DNA of 64,000 nucleotides from Natronosalvus halobius (GCF_024138145.1 NZ_CP099997.1:1054001-1118000), one strand, 5' to 3'; counted from the stretch's first letter, positions 50,793 through 60,610 are shown. The notes: generated by a model from the sequence alone, not told the origin. Made by a program: numbers and translations.

Positions 50793-53531
50793 ATGACGAA
50801 CGATTCCACAGCCGACCCGTTCGGGGCGATTCGCGAACTCGAGCGAGACGGAGAAACGTACAAATTTGCCGACCTCACCGTGCTCGAGGAGGAAGGACTC
50901 TGTGACCTCTCGAGTCTGCCCGTCAGCATTCGCGTACTGCTCGAGTCAGTGCTCCGCAACGTCGACGGCGAGATGGTTACCGAAGACGACGTCCGAAACG
51001 CCGCATCCTGGCAACCTGACGTACCCGACGCCGAGGTGCCGTTCAGTCCCTCCCGGGTCGTCCTGCAGGACTTGACCGGTGTCCCCGCCGTGGTCGACCT
51101 CGCTGCCCTGCGCTCCGCAGCGGATCGCGCAGGCGAGGACCCCACCATCGTCGAACCCGACGTCCCCTGCGACCTCGTGATCGACCACAGCGTCCAGGTC
51201 GACTACTTCGGAAGCGAGGACGCCTACGAACAGAACGTCGAACTCGAGTACGAGCGCAACGAGGAGCGCTACCGTGCGATCAAGTGGGCCGAACAGGCCT
51301 TCGACGACTTCAACGTGGTGCCGCCAGGAACCGGCATCGTCCACCAGGTCAATCTCGAGTACCTGGGTCAGGTCGTCCACGACCGCGAGGTCGAGGGGGA
51401 GCAGTGGCTCCTGCCCGACACCCTCGTCGGCACGGACAGTCACACGCCCATGATCGGCGGCATCGGCGTCGTTGGCTGGGGCGTCGGCGGTATCGAGGCC
51501 GAAGCCGCGTTGCTCGGCCAGCCGATCACGATGACCCTGCCCGACGTCGTCGGCGTCCGCCTCTCCGGTGAACTCCCCGAGGGCGCGACGGCGACCGACC
51601 TCGTCCTCCACATCACCGAGAAGCTCCGCCAGGTCGGCGTCGTCGACAAATTCGTCGAGTTCTTCGGCCCCGGCGTCTCCCAGCTCTCGGTCGCCGACCG
51701 GGCGACCATCTCGAACATGGCGCCCGAGCAGGGTTCGACCATCTCCATGTTCCCCGTCGACGAGAAGACGCTGGACTACCTCGAGCTCACCGGTCGCGAC
51801 GACGATCACATCGCGTTGGTGAAGGAGTACCTCGAGGCCCAGGGTCTCTTCGGCGATCAGGACCCCGAGTTCACCGAAGTCGTCGAATTCGATCTCGGCG
51901 AGGTCGAGCCCAGCCTCGCGGGTCACAAGAAGCCCCACGCCCGCATCCCGATGGGTGACCTGGACGAGCACTTCCCGACGTTGCTCGAGGAGGAGGGTGT
52001 AATCGACAGTGGTGTGGCGGAGAGCGACGGCGGCCTCGTCAGCGAACCCCGTCAACCCGACCTCGACGAGAAGGTCCCCGTCACCCTCGAGGACGGCACC
52101 GAGGTCGAGATTGGCCACGGTTCCGTGCTCGTGAGCGCGATCACCAGCTGTACGAACACCTCGAACCCCTCCGTGATGGTCGCCGCAGGCCTGCTCGCGC
52201 GCAACGCCGTCGAGGCCGGCCTCGATGTACCCGAGTACGTCAAGACCAGCCTCGCGCCCGGGAGTAAGGTCGTCACGGAGTACCTCGAGCAGGCAAATTT
52301 GCTCGACGACCTGGAGGAACTGGGCTACCACGTCGTCGGCTACGGCTGTACGACCTGTATCGGAAACGCCGGCCCGCTCGCCGAGCCGATCGAGGCCGCC
52401 ATAGACGAGTACGACCTCTGGACGACCAGCGTCCTCTCCGGGAACCGCAACTTCGAGGCCCGTATCCACCCGAAGATTCGCGCGAACTATCTCGCTAGCC
52501 CGCCGCTCGTGGTCGCCTACGGTCTCGCTGGTAAGATGGACATCGACCTCGAGGAGGAACCCATCGGCACGAACGCCGAGGGCGAGGAAATCTACCTCGA
52601 GGACGTCTGGCCGGACCCGGAGGAGATTCGACAGACGATTCACGACAGCGTCTCCCCCGAGATGTTCGAGTCAAAGTACGCGAGCATCTTCGAGGGCGAC
52701 GAGCGCTGGGAAGCCCTCGAAGCCCCCACGGGGGACGTCTACGAGTGGGACAACGACTCGACGTACATCCGCGAGCCGCCGTTCTTCCAGGACTTCCCGC
52801 TCGAGGAGCCAGGCGTCGAGGACATCGAGGGCGCGCGCGGGCTCATGATGCTCGGCGACACCGTGACGACCGACCACATCAGCCCCGCGGGGCCGTTCAG
52901 CGAGGCCCTCCCGGCGGGGCGGTGGCTGGCCGCCCAGGGCGTCGAACCCTACGAGTTCAACACCTACGGCTCGCGCCGCGGCAACCACGAGGTTATGATG
53001 CGCGGGACGTTCGCGAACGTCCGCATCCAGAACGAGATGCTCGACGGGAAGGAAGGGGGATACACCATCCACCACCCCACCGACGAAGAGGTGACCGTCT
53101 TCGAGGCATCCGAGCGCTACCGCGAGGAGGACACCCCGCTCGTCGTGATGGCCGGCATCGAACTTGGCACCGGCTCGAGCCGCGACTGGGCCGCCAAAGG
53201 CACTGACCTGCTCGGCATCCGCGCGACCATCGGCGAGAGCTACGAGCGGATCTACCGCGACAACCTCATCGGCATGGGCGTCCTGCCGCTCCAGTTCGCC
53301 GAGGGCGAGGGCTGGAAGGAACTCGGTCTCGACGGCTCGGAGTACTTCGAGATCCGGGGGCTGGAGGACGGCCTCGAGCCCAATCAGGAACTTACGGTTA
53401 TCGCCGAGGCAGAAGACGGCAAGACGACCAAATTCACCGTGACCGCACAGGTCGGCACGCCCGCCGCGGTGAAGTACATCGAGAACGGCGGCGTGCTCCA
53501 CCTCGTGCTGCGTCGTCTGCTGACGGAGTAA
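50793..53531 (+). CDS. acnA: Aconitate hydratase (AcnA type)
   Basis: 912 residues. The [4Fe-4S] ligands are in SAITSCTNTSNPSV and YGCTTCIGNAGPL. The N-terminal segments LPDTLVGTDSHTPMIGGIGVVGWGVGGIEAEA and the C-terminal swivelling domain (GDTVTTDHISPAG, NTYGSRRGNHEVMMRGTF, GSSRDWAAKG) are intact. It interconverts citrate and isocitrate in the TCA cycle. A TTTAACC box is 14 nt upstream of the start region (CAGTTTAACC), with ATG 50793. Confidence 0.97.
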   Translation: MTNDSTADPFGAIRELERDGETYKFADLTVLEEEGLCDLSSLPVSIRVLLESVLRNVDGEMVTEDDVRNAASWQPDVPDAEVPFSPSRVVLQDLTGVPAVVDLAALRSAADRAGEDPTIVEPDVPCDLVIDHSVQVDYFGSEDAYEQNVELEYERNEERYRAIKWAEQAFDDFNVVPPGTGIVHQVNLEYLGQVVHDREVEGEQWLLPDTLVGTDSHTPMIGGIGVVGWGVGGIEAEAALLGQPITMTLPDVVGVRLSGELPEGATATDLVLHITEKLRQVGVVDKFVEFFGPGVSQLSVADRATISNMAPEQGSTISMFPVDEKTLDYLELTGRDDDHIALVKEYLEAQGLFGDQDPEFTEVVEFDLGEVEPSLAGHKKPHARIPMGDLDEHFPTLLEEEGVIDSGVAESDGGLVSEPRQPDLDEKVPVTLEDGTEVEIGHGSVLVSAITSCTNTSNPSVMVAAGLLARNAVEAGLDVPEYVKTSLAPGSKVVTEYLEQANLLDDLEELGYHVVGYGCTTCIGNAGPLAEPIEAAIDEYDLWTTSVLSGNRNFEARIHPKIRANYLASPPLVVAYGLAGKMDIDLEEEPIGTNAEGEEIYLEDVWPDPEEIRQTIHDSVSPEMFESKYASIFEGDERWEALEAPTGDVYEWDNDSTYIREPPFFQDFPLEEPGVEDIEGARGLMMLGDTVTTDHISPAGPFSEALPAGRWLAAQGVEPYEFNTYGSRRGNHEVMMRGTFANVRIQNEMLDGKEGGYTIHHPTDEEVTVFEASERYREEDTPLVVMAGIELGTGSSRDWAAKGTDLLGIRATIGESYERIYRDNLIGMGVLPLQFAEGEGWKELGLDGSEYFEIRGLEDGLEPNQELTVIAEAEDGKTTKFTVTAQVGTPAAVKYIENGGVLHLVLRRLLTE

Positions 53532-53654
53532 GTCCGAGCACGCTCCGCTCGACGGACACAGAAGCATCTTTTCGCAGTGATCTTCGCGGGTCCCGAATCC
53601 GCAGGCTCGAGCGGGACGCCGTGCTTTTACAGCGCCCGCGCGTAGACGACGGCA

Positions 53655-55817
53655 ATGAGCACACCCACCGAGCGCAACCGCCTCCAGGACACAGCCAGTC
53701 CCTACCTGCGCCAGCACGCGGACAATCCGGTTAACTGGCAGCCGTGGGACGAGCAGGCCCTCGAGACGGCGAAGGAGCACGACATCCCGATATTCCTCTC
53801 GATCGGCTACTCGGCATGTCACTGGTGTCACGTCATGGCTGACGAAAGCTTCGAGGACGACGGCGTCGCCGAGTTGCTCAACGAACACTTCGTCCCGATC
53901 AAGGTCGACCGCGAGGAACGCCCGGATGTCGACAGCATCTACATGACCGTCTGCCAGCAGGTCACCGGCCGCGGCGGGTGGCCGCTGTCGGCGTGGCTCA
54001 CCCCCGACGGCCGCCCGTTCTACGTCGGGACCTACTTCCCGAAAGAACCCCAGCGCGGGATGCCCGGCTTCCAGGACCTTCTCGAGAACATTGCTCACTC
54101 CTGGGAGGTCGACCGCGAGGAGATGAAAAATCGGGCGGATCAGTGGACGGCCGCCGCAAGCGACCAGCTCGAGGCCACGCCCGAACCTCCGGAGGGAGTC
54201 GAGACGCCGGGCAGCGAGTTGCTCGAGTCGGCCGCCGGGACGGCCCTCCGCGGCGTCGACGAACGACACGGCGGCTGGGGCTCGAGTGGACCGAAGTTCC
54301 CCCAGCCCGCGCGGCTCCACCTCTTGCTCCGGGCGGCCGACCGCACGGGCCAGGGGCAGTACCTCGAGGCGACGGTCAGGACCCTCGACGCGATGGCGGG
54401 CGGTGGCCTGTACGATCACGTCGGCGACGGCTTCCACCGCTACTGCGTCGACCGGGAGTGGACGGTGCCTCACTTCGAGAAGATGCTCTACGACAACGCC
54501 GAACTGACGCGAGCCTACCTGGCGGGGTACCAGGCTGTCGGCGACGAGCGCTACGCGGACGTGGCCAGGCGGACCCTCGCGTTCGTCGAACGGGAACTGA
54601 CCCACGAGGACGGGGGCTTCTTCAGCACGCTCGACGCCCAGAGCGAGACCGAGGCGGGTGAGCGCGAGGAGGGCGCGTTCTACGTCTGGACGCCCGACGA
54701 GATTCGGGACGCGCTCTCGGGTCCCGATCGTTCGGAGGAAATCGACCTGAACGACGAGACCGTCGTCGACCTGGTCTGTGACCGGTACGGCGTGACGTCC
54801 GGCGGTAACTTCGAGGGCAAGACGGTGCTCACGATCTCGGCCTCGCGATCGGACCTGGTCGGCGAGTACGACCTCGAACCGTCGACGGTCGACGCGGTTC
54901 TCGAGGCCGCCCGCGATCGGTTGTTCGAGGCTCGCGAGGAGCGATCGCGGCCGAATCGGGACGAGAAGGTGCTCGCCGGTTGGAACGGCCTGATGATCGC
55001 CGCGTTCGCGGAGGCGGCGATCGTCCTCGGCGACGACGCTTATGCCGAGGCGGCCACCGAGGCGCTGGCGTTCGTTCGCGAGCACCTGTGGGACGCCGAC
55101 GGCGGCACCCTGAACCGGCGGTACGAGGACGGAGAGGTCGGCATCGACGGCTACCTGGAGGACTACGCCTTTCTCGCCCGGGGGGCACTCACGTGTTACG
55201 AGGCGACGGGCGACCTCGAGCACCTGTCGTTCACTCTCGAACTGGCTCGAACGATCGAATCCGAGTTCTGGGACGGCGAGCGCGAGACGCTGTACTTCAC
55301 CCCCTCGAGCGGGGAGTCGCTGGTCGCGCGGCCCCAGGAACTCACTGACGCCTCGACGCCCTCGTCGACCGGGGTTGCCGTCGAGACGCTGCTCGCGCTC
55401 GAGCACATTGCCACCGAGTCGTTCGGTGACGTCGCGGAAGCGGTCCTCGAGACTCACGCCAGCCGGATGCGCTCGAGCCCGCTCGAGTACACCTCGCTCG
55501 TGCTCGCGGCTGATCGACTCGCGACCGGTTCGCTCGAGTTGACGGTCGCCGCGGACGAGATTCCGCGGGACTGGCGGAACGAAATCGGGTCGACGTTCCT
55601 CCCGGACCGACTACTCGCCAGGCGACCGCCGACCGACGACGGACTCGAGGCCTGGCTCGACGCCCTCGACCGCTCGGAGGTACCGCCGATCTGGGCCGGA
55701 CGCGAGGCGAGAGACGGCGAACCCACGCTCTACGCGTGCCGCCAGCGGACCTGCTCGCCGCCCAGCCACGACGTCGGCGAGGCGCTCGAGTGGCTACTGG
55801 GGGATCCCGAAAACTGA
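53655..55817 (+). CDS. DUF255 thioredoxin-like protein (YyaL/SSP411 type)
   Basis: 720 residues. Residues ~5-160 form the thioredoxin-like DUF255 domain with SACHWCHVMADESFED (C-x2-C) and RGGWPLSAWLTPDGRPFYVGTYFPKE. The rest (GGWGSSGPKFPQPARL, MLYDNAELTRAYLAGY, LAGWNGLMIAAFAEAA) is an alpha/alpha-toroid of the N-acylglucosamine-epimerase/cellulase fold. Members are widespread but without known reaction. It is full length; no frameshift. Upstream of the gene is a 123-bp gap after aconitase. Confidence 0.9.
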   Translation: MSTPTERNRLQDTASPYLRQHADNPVNWQPWDEQALETAKEHDIPIFLSIGYSACHWCHVMADESFEDDGVAELLNEHFVPIKVDREERPDVDSIYMTVCQQVTGRGGWPLSAWLTPDGRPFYVGTYFPKEPQRGMPGFQDLLENIAHSWEVDREEMKNRADQWTAAASDQLEATPEPPEGVETPGSELLESAAGTALRGVDERHGGWGSSGPKFPQPARLHLLLRAADRTGQGQYLEATVRTLDAMAGGGLYDHVGDGFHRYCVDREWTVPHFEKMLYDNAELTRAYLAGYQAVGDERYADVARRTLAFVERELTHEDGGFFSTLDAQSETEAGEREEGAFYVWTPDEIRDALSGPDRSEEIDLNDETVVDLVCDRYGVTSGGNFEGKTVLTISASRSDLVGEYDLEPSTVDAVLEAARDRLFEAREERSRPNRDEKVLAGWNGLMIAAFAEAAIVLGDDAYAEAATEALAFVREHLWDADGGTLNRRYEDGEVGIDGYLEDYAFLARGALTCYEATGDLEHLSFTLELARTIESEFWDGERETLYFTPSSGESLVARPQELTDASTPSSTGVAVETLLALEHIATESFGDVAEAVLETHASRMRSSPLEYTSLVLAADRLATGSLELTVAADEIPRDWRNEIGSTFLPDRLLARRPPTDDGLEAWLDALDRSEVPPIWAGREARDGEPTLYACRQRTCSPPSHDVGEALEWLLGDPEN

Positions 55818-56033
55818 CCACGTCGCGACCCGGGTCCGGAGGGTGAGTCAGTCGTCATCGTCGCTCGATCGTCACTTTCTTACTTTCGTTCTATCGGATA
55901 TTCTCACGATATCTTATAGCTTGTATATAAAAGACGAACATTTTCATACGTGTGTCTATGACTACTATTTTTGATGGGCGAATGTTCACAAAGTATTTAC
56001 CGACCGACCCGCGACTGCTGGACGAATGCCCTC

Positions 56034-56201
56034 ATGACACTGACTACTCTCGCGGCAAACTGGATCAGGCGAACCTGGGACAGTCATCGCCAGTCGTCTC
56101 TCTACCACGAGTGCCGTCGATGCGGGACGTCACTGAGCCAACCCCACCACTCCTGCCCACAATGCGGATCGGGTGACGTCGCTGCGATTTCTTTGCGATA
56201 G
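56034..56201 (+). CDS. 55-residue zinc-ribbon protein
   Basis: Begins MTLTTLAANWIRRTWDSHRQSSLY and ends with a ribbon, CRRCGTSLSQPHHSCPQCGSG (C-x2-C-x10-C-x2-C). The acidic or hydrophobic body is short. A TATA-like AAGTATTTAC is about 34 nt upstream. It is close to the class of tiny zinc-ribbon proteins common in haloarchaea. An ATG at 55971 would make it 76 residues, but the front then has poor composition. Confidence 0.65.
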   Translation: MTLTTLAANWIRRTWDSHRQSSLYHECRRCGTSLSQPHHSCPQCGSGDVAAISLR

Positions 56202-56255
56202 GCTGTCTCGTGTCTTTCTGATAGCGTCTCAGACCGTCTCGTGTCTGGTAGCGTC

Positions 56256-56636
56256 TCAGGCCGTCTCGAGTGCACTTTCGAGCTGTTCTGCGAGGTACAC
56301 CGATGGGGGAAGCGACTCGCTCTCGACGAACCGGGTAACTTCGGTCCCGTCGTCGTCGAGCACGACGACCGTCGGAATGTACTCGACATCGTACTCGTCG
56401 ACCTTCGGCCCCTGCTTGTCCGTGTCGACGGCGAGTTCTTCGATCCGGCCGTCCGGAATTTCGGCGGCCTCGAGCGCCGCCGCGAAGTCGGGCAGGAGCG
56501 CTCGACAGTCCTTACACCAGTCGCCACCCCAGACGAGGTACGTCAAGTCCTCACGGTGGGCCGCGAGCGTGGAAACGGTGTCCTCGTAGGCGGCGCTGTC
56601 CCAGGTCGGGTTCGGTCGCATCGTCTCGAGCGTCAC
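56256..56636 (-). CDS. Thioredoxin-family protein
   Basis: 126 residues, thioredoxin fold: LTYLVWGGDWCKDCRALLPDFAAAL carries a WCKDC active site (C-x2-C), and EYIPTVVVLDDDGTEV contains the cis-Pro (IPT). ATG 56636 or 56621 possible. It is divergent from cysteine synthase, 123 bp away. A disulfide reductase or chaperone; unknown partner. Confidence 0.88.
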   Translation of the reverse strand: MTLETMRPNPTWDSAAYEDTVSTLAAHREDLTYLVWGGDWCKDCRALLPDFAAALEAAEIPDGRIEELAVDTDKQGPKVDEYDVEYIPTVVVLDDDGTEVTRFVESESLPPSVYLAEQLESALETA

Positions 56637-56759
56637 GCGAGATAGTTTCGACGCGAACGGCTTAACGGATTGGTTCGTGGCATCCCGTTCTATTTCGTCA
56701 CCGGCACGTCCTGCCGGGGTCCGCTACGGGTTTACCGATCGAGTCCCTACCGATGGACA

Positions 56760-57746
56760 ATGAAAGGCAGTATCCTGGACACGATCGGGTCACCGCTGGT
56801 CCAGGTCGACTCGCCCGAGGGGGCGACGGTTGCCGCCAAGATCGAGTCGTTCAACCCCGGCGGGTCGGCCAAAGATCGCCCCGCGCTCGCAATGGTCCGG
56901 GCCGCCGAACGCGATGGACGGCTCGAGCCGGGCGACCGCATTGTCGAACCGACCAGCGGCAACACGGGCATCGGCCTTGCGCTCGTCGCGGCGGCCCGTG
57001 ACTACGACCTCACGATCGTGATGCCAGCCTCGAAGTCCGAGGAACGGCGCCGGATCATGGCCGCCTACGGGGCCGACCTCGAACTCGTCGAGGGCGACAT
57101 GACCGACGCTCGCGAGCGTGCCGACGAACTCGAGGCCGAAGGCGCCGTCCAGTTGGGGCAATTCGAGAACGCGGCGAACCCCGAGGCACACTACCGGACG
57201 ACCGGAGAGGAGATCGTCGACCAGGTCGGCGAGCGCACGGTCGACGTCTTCGTCGCCGGCGTCGGCACCGGCGGGACGCTCTCTGGCGTCGGCCGCCGAC
57301 TCCGCGAGGAGTTCCCCGACGTGGACATCGTCGCCGTCGAGCCCGAGCGCAACGCCGTGCTCTCGACGGGGGTGGCCGGAAACGACGAGTTCCAGGGCAT
57401 GGGTCCAGGATTCGTCAGCGACAACCTCGACACCGACCTGATCGATCGCGTGGAGACTGTCGCTCTCGAGAACGCCGAGGACGAGTGTCGCCGCCTGGCT
57501 CGTGAGGAAGGGGTCCTCGTCGGACAGTCGAGCGGTGCGACGAGTCTGGTCTCACAGAAAGTGGCTCACGAGGTGGCCGATCCCGATCTCGAGTGTCCGG
57601 AACTCCCCGACGCGTTCGACGGGCCGCTCACGCCGGCGACCCAGACCCGAACCGACGGCGGTCAGACGGAAAACGACTGCCCGCTGGTCGTCACCGTCTT
57701 CTGGGACAACGGGGAACGGTACCTCTCGACGGGGCTGTTCGACTGA
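56760..57746 (+). CDS. cysK: Cysteine synthase (O-acetylserine sulfhydrylase-like)
   Basis: 328 residues. PLP Lys in NPGGSAKDRPALAMV, cofactor loop EPTSGNTGIGLALVAA, and phosphate site VAGVGTGGTLSGVGRRL. Reaction: O-acetyl- or O-phosphoserine plus sulfide to cysteine. The C-terminal tail WDNGERYLSTGLFD is present. The ATG 56760 is preferred; a 90-nt in-frame extension upstream has atypical composition. Close to the PAPS-reductase theme only by pathway. Confidence 0.94.
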   Translation: MKGSILDTIGSPLVQVDSPEGATVAAKIESFNPGGSAKDRPALAMVRAAERDGRLEPGDRIVEPTSGNTGIGLALVAAARDYDLTIVMPASKSEERRRIMAAYGADLELVEGDMTDARERADELEAEGAVQLGQFENAANPEAHYRTTGEEIVDQVGERTVDVFVAGVGTGGTLSGVGRRLREEFPDVDIVAVEPERNAVLSTGVAGNDEFQGMGPGFVSDNLDTDLIDRVETVALENAEDECRRLAREEGVLVGQSSGATSLVSQKVAHEVADPDLECPELPDAFDGPLTPATQTRTDGGQTENDCPLVVTVFWDNGERYLSTGLFD

Positions 57747-57835
57747 CGGTTCCGATTTCTGCCGGGTTGGCACCACGAACGTCGTTGCGCGCGTATTTCT
57801 CGCTTGCCCTCGAGGCGTCCGTCTCGACGGGCGAC

Positions 57836-58036
57836 CTATGTGTCGATGTGATGGACTGCGTCTGGGGAGAGGAGTCTACCAGTGGGAAGTTCGACCCATC
57901 CGTTCGCCAGCAGTCGAACGTCCCCTTCGTGCAGGATCGTTTCCTGCTCGAGATCGCCGTACACGACCGCGTCCTGATACTCCCGTCCGAGTCCGTCGAC
58001 GAGTTCCTTCCACGCTGGCTCGGTCGAGATGACCAT
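57836..58036 (-). CDS. 66-residue haloarchaeal protein
   Basis: MVISTEPAWKELVDGLGREYQDAVVYGDLEQETILHEGDVRLLANGWVELPTGRLLSPDAVHHIDT in outline: a helix then two beta-hairpins with typical haloarchaeal codon use. No Cys, no membrane helix. Function unknown. Convergent with cysK (89-bp gap). Confidence 0.65.
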   Translation of the reverse strand: MVISTEPAWKELVDGLGREYQDAVVYGDLEQETILHEGDVRLLANGWVELPTGRLLSPDAVHHIDT

Positions 58037-58090
58037 GGAGCGTGTTTCTCGAGCAGAGTAGTGAAGGTTTGGTCGTTGTGGGTCTCCACA

Positions 58091-58162
58091 ACGAACCGAC
58101 GAGCCGACGAACCGACGAGCCGACGAACCGACGAGCCGACGAATCGATGAATCGACGAGCCG
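58091..58162. repeat. Nine 8-bp tandem repeats
   Basis: ACGAACCG/ACGAGCCG alternate in nine exact-register 8-bp units (one is ATGAATCG), then a partial unit. The alternation makes a 16-bp higher-order unit in the first six. It lies in the gap between two minus-strand genes, 55 bp upstream of 57836-58036 and just past the stop of 58196-58837. Confidence 0.85.
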
Positions 58163-58195
58163 ACGAGATCCGCTCGAGCGACGGATAAGCTCGAG

Positions 58196-58837
58196 CTATG
58201 GCGAAAATTCGGATTCGGTGAGTCGCACGATCAGTGTCTCCTCGACGTCCCTGAGGTCGTACGTGGGCATCTCCCCGTCCGTTCGGCGGACGTAGAGCGG
58301 TTCGACGAGTTTCGGCGGGCCGCCTGGCTCGGCTCCGTTGCCGGCCAGACGCGTCGTCGCCTGTGCGGGCCCGGAAATCGAGTCGTCGTCGGTCGCTCGT
58401 TCGTCTCCGCCGCCGGGTTCGTCGTTTCGTGTGTCGGTCGCACGCTGTCGATCGTCGGGCTTCCCGCCGTCACCCGTCGAAGTCTCGAGCCCCGGCGCTT
58501 CGGCTCGCTCGAGCCCGAATATCTTCAGGTGCTCGCCGGTCTCCGCGGGCTGGAGGTCGCCGTTTCGAAGGGCGACGGCGAGGTCGCGAGAGAGCCACTC
58601 GTCGTCGCTCACGCTCGGTTCCTGGATCAAGACCTCGTCGACGAACCGGACGAGGTACCACTGGAGGTCGTTACACAGCGAGACGGCGGCCCCGAGGCTC
58701 ACTGTCCGAACTGACAGCGAGTTCTCGAAGGGGCGAGCCAGGTCGTACGTGGACAGGGCCTCCCGAGACGTCTCTCGAGAGAGGAGTTCGTACTGGAGTG
58801 AGACGTCGGGCGAGCCGACGAGGCAGACGCGCGTCAC
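58196..58837 (-). CDS. Conserved haloarchaeal protein, DUF5804-like
   Basis: 213 residues from GTG 58837. Opening VTRVCLVGSPDVSLQYELLSRETSREALSTYDLARPFENSLSV and the C-terminus LVEPLYVRRTDGEMPTYDLRDVEETLIVRL match a haloarchaeal family I recall as DUF5804. A Gly/Asp/Arg-rich low-complexity linker (TGDGGKPDDRQRATD) divides it. Function unknown. A longer frame upstream to 58978 is possible but its composition is poorer. Divergent from the sufS-sufU fusion. Confidence 0.75.
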   Translation of the reverse strand: MTRVCLVGSPDVSLQYELLSRETSREALSTYDLARPFENSLSVRTVSLGAAVSLCNDLQWYLVRFVDEVLIQEPSVSDDEWLSRDLAVALRNGDLQPAETGEHLKIFGLERAEAPGLETSTGDGGKPDDRQRATDTRNDEPGGGDERATDDDSISGPAQATTRLAGNGAEPGGPPKLVEPLYVRRTDGEMPTYDLRDVEETLIVRLTESEFSP

Positions 58838-58996
58838 TGTTCGTTCGTTGGTACTGTCGTGCGTCCGGGTAATGTGGGTTTCGTCTCGGCACCCGCGTAC
58901 TTTCGTCTTGGTGCCCACGTATTCTGTACCCATCTCGAACGATGCGTATTTCGACGCCGTCGCAACTACTTTAATCAATGGAGGTAATCACGAGAT

Positions 58997-60610
58997 ATGA
59001 CCGATTCTGTACGATCGGACTTCCCAATCCTCGAGCGCGACGTCGACGGACAGGACCTCGTCTACCTGGACAACGCGGCGACGACCCAGACGCCGCGTCA
59101 GGTCTACGACGTGTTCGAGGAGTACTTCTCGACGTACAACGCGAACGTTCACCGCGGGATTCACACGCTGAGCCACGAGGCTTCGATCGCCTACGAACAG
59201 GCCCACGACAGACTGGCCGAGTTCGTCGGCGCCAGCGGCGGGCGTGAGGAACTCATCTTCACGAAGGGGGCTACCGAGAGTATCAACCTCGTCGCCTACG
59301 GCCTGGGGCTCAACGAACTGGGGCCCGGCGACCAGGTCGTGACGACGGAGATGGAACACCACGCCTCGGTCGTGACCTGGCAACAGGTCGCGAAGAAGAC
59401 CGGTGCCGACATCGACTTCGTCCGGGTGACCGACGACGGCCACCTCGACCTCGAGCACGCCAACGAACTCATCGGTCCGGACACCGCGGTCGTCTCGGTC
59501 GTCCACGTCTCGAACGTCCTCGGGACGATCAACCCGGTCGCCAAGTTGGCCGAGATGGCCCACGAGCACGACGCCTACGTCGTCGTCGACGGCGCCCAGT
59601 CCGCACCGAACCGACCCATCGACGTCGAAGCGATGGGGGCGGACTTCTTCGCCTTCTCGGGCCACAAGATGGCTGGACCGACGGGCATCGGTGCACTCTA
59701 CGGTAAGCGAGAGATTCTCGAGGAGATGGAACCATTCCTCTTCGGCGGCGAGATGATCCGTCACGTCACCTTCGAGCACTCGACCTGGAACGAACTCCCC
59801 TGGAAGTTCGAGGCGGGCACCCCGCCCATCGCGGAGGGGATCGCGCTCGCGGCCGCGGCAGACTATCTCGAGGAGATCGGGATGGACGCGATTGCCGCCC
59901 ACGAGAACGACCTCGCTCAGTACGCGCTCGAGCGACTCGAGGCGCGCGAGGACGTGACGACCTACGGGCCGCCCGCGGGCGAGGAGCGATCCGGCCTGGT
60001 CGCGTTCAACGTCGACGGCGTCCACGGCCACGACCTCTCGTCGCTCCTGAACGACCGCGGGATCGCCGTCCGGGCGGGCGACCACTGCACCCAGCCGCTG
60101 CACGACGCCCTCAACATTCCTGGTTCGGTCCGGGCGTCGTTCTACGTCTACAACACGCGCGAGGAGGTCGACGCCTTGCTCGAGGCGATCGACGACGCCC
60201 GCGCGAAGTTAGACGCCTACCTGCAATCCGACCGGTACCACGACGTTCTCTACGACCACCACTGCGACCCCCGGAACGCGGGCGGTCTCGAGAACCCCGA
60301 CCTCGTCAAGTCCTCCGAGGAGACCTCCTGTGGCGACGACGGGGAGTTCCACGTCGACGTCGCTCCCGACGGCACCATCGAGGCCATCGCCTTCGAGAGC
60401 GAGAGTTGCGCCGTCAGCAGCGCCGTCGCGAGCATCCTCTCGATGGAACTCGAGGGAATGACCGTCCAGGAGGTCGCCGCCATCGACGGCCTGATCGCGG
60501 ACCGACTCGAGGGCCGGTACCCGGCGCTCAGACGCGATTGCGTCGAGGGCCCCGAGGACGTGATCCGAATCGCGGCCCAGGACTACCTCGAACGTGCTGG
60601 AGCCGACTGA
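58997..60610 (+). CDS. sufS: Cysteine desulfurase SufS fused to SufU-type scaffold
   Basis: 537 residues. Residues 1-~410 are a group II cysteine desulfurase: YLDNAATTQTP, PLP Lys224 (SGHKMAGPTGIG) and catalytic Cys364 (RAGDHCTQPL). Residues ~413-537 are SufU-like: YHDVLYDHHCDPRN, Cys445-Gly-Asp447, Cys471 (SCAVSS) and Cys515 (RRDCVEG), the SufU ligand set. So donor and sulfur-acceptor/scaffold are one chain. It would take sulfur from cysteine to build Fe-S clusters. UPF0179 follows 114 bp downstream. Confidence 0.93.
   Translation: MTDSVRSDFPILERDVDGQDLVYLDNAATTQTPRQVYDVFEEYFSTYNANVHRGIHTLSHEASIAYEQAHDRLAEFVGASGGREELIFTKGATESINLVAYGLGLNELGPGDQVVTTEMEHHASVVTWQQVAKKTGADIDFVRVTDDGHLDLEHANELIGPDTAVVSVVHVSNVLGTINPVAKLAEMAHEHDAYVVVDGAQSAPNRPIDVEAMGADFFAFSGHKMAGPTGIGALYGKREILEEMEPFLFGGEMIRHVTFEHSTWNELPWKFEAGTPPIAEGIALAAAADYLEEIGMDAIAAHENDLAQYALERLEAREDVTTYGPPAGEERSGLVAFNVDGVHGHDLSSLLNDRGIAVRAGDHCTQPLHDALNIPGSVRASFYVYNTREEVDALLEAIDDARAKLDAYLQSDRYHDVLYDHHCDPRNAGGLENPDLVKSSEETSCGDDGEFHVDVAPDGTIEAIAFESESCAVSSAVASILSMELEGMTVQEVAAIDGLIADRLEGRYPALRRDCVEGPEDVIRIAAQDYLERAGAD

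Noticed and set aside
50946..52643. A 565-codon frame opposite aconitase
   Set aside because: Antisense to a complete aconitase; composition only.
52671..55457. A 928-codon frame opposite aconitase and the DUF255 gene
   Set aside because: It runs antisense through two well-supported genes and has no recognisable domain, an effect of high GC.
58091..58162. CRISPR array considered for the 8-bp repeats
   Set aside because: Units are only 8 bp, without spacers, and there are no cas genes in the window.
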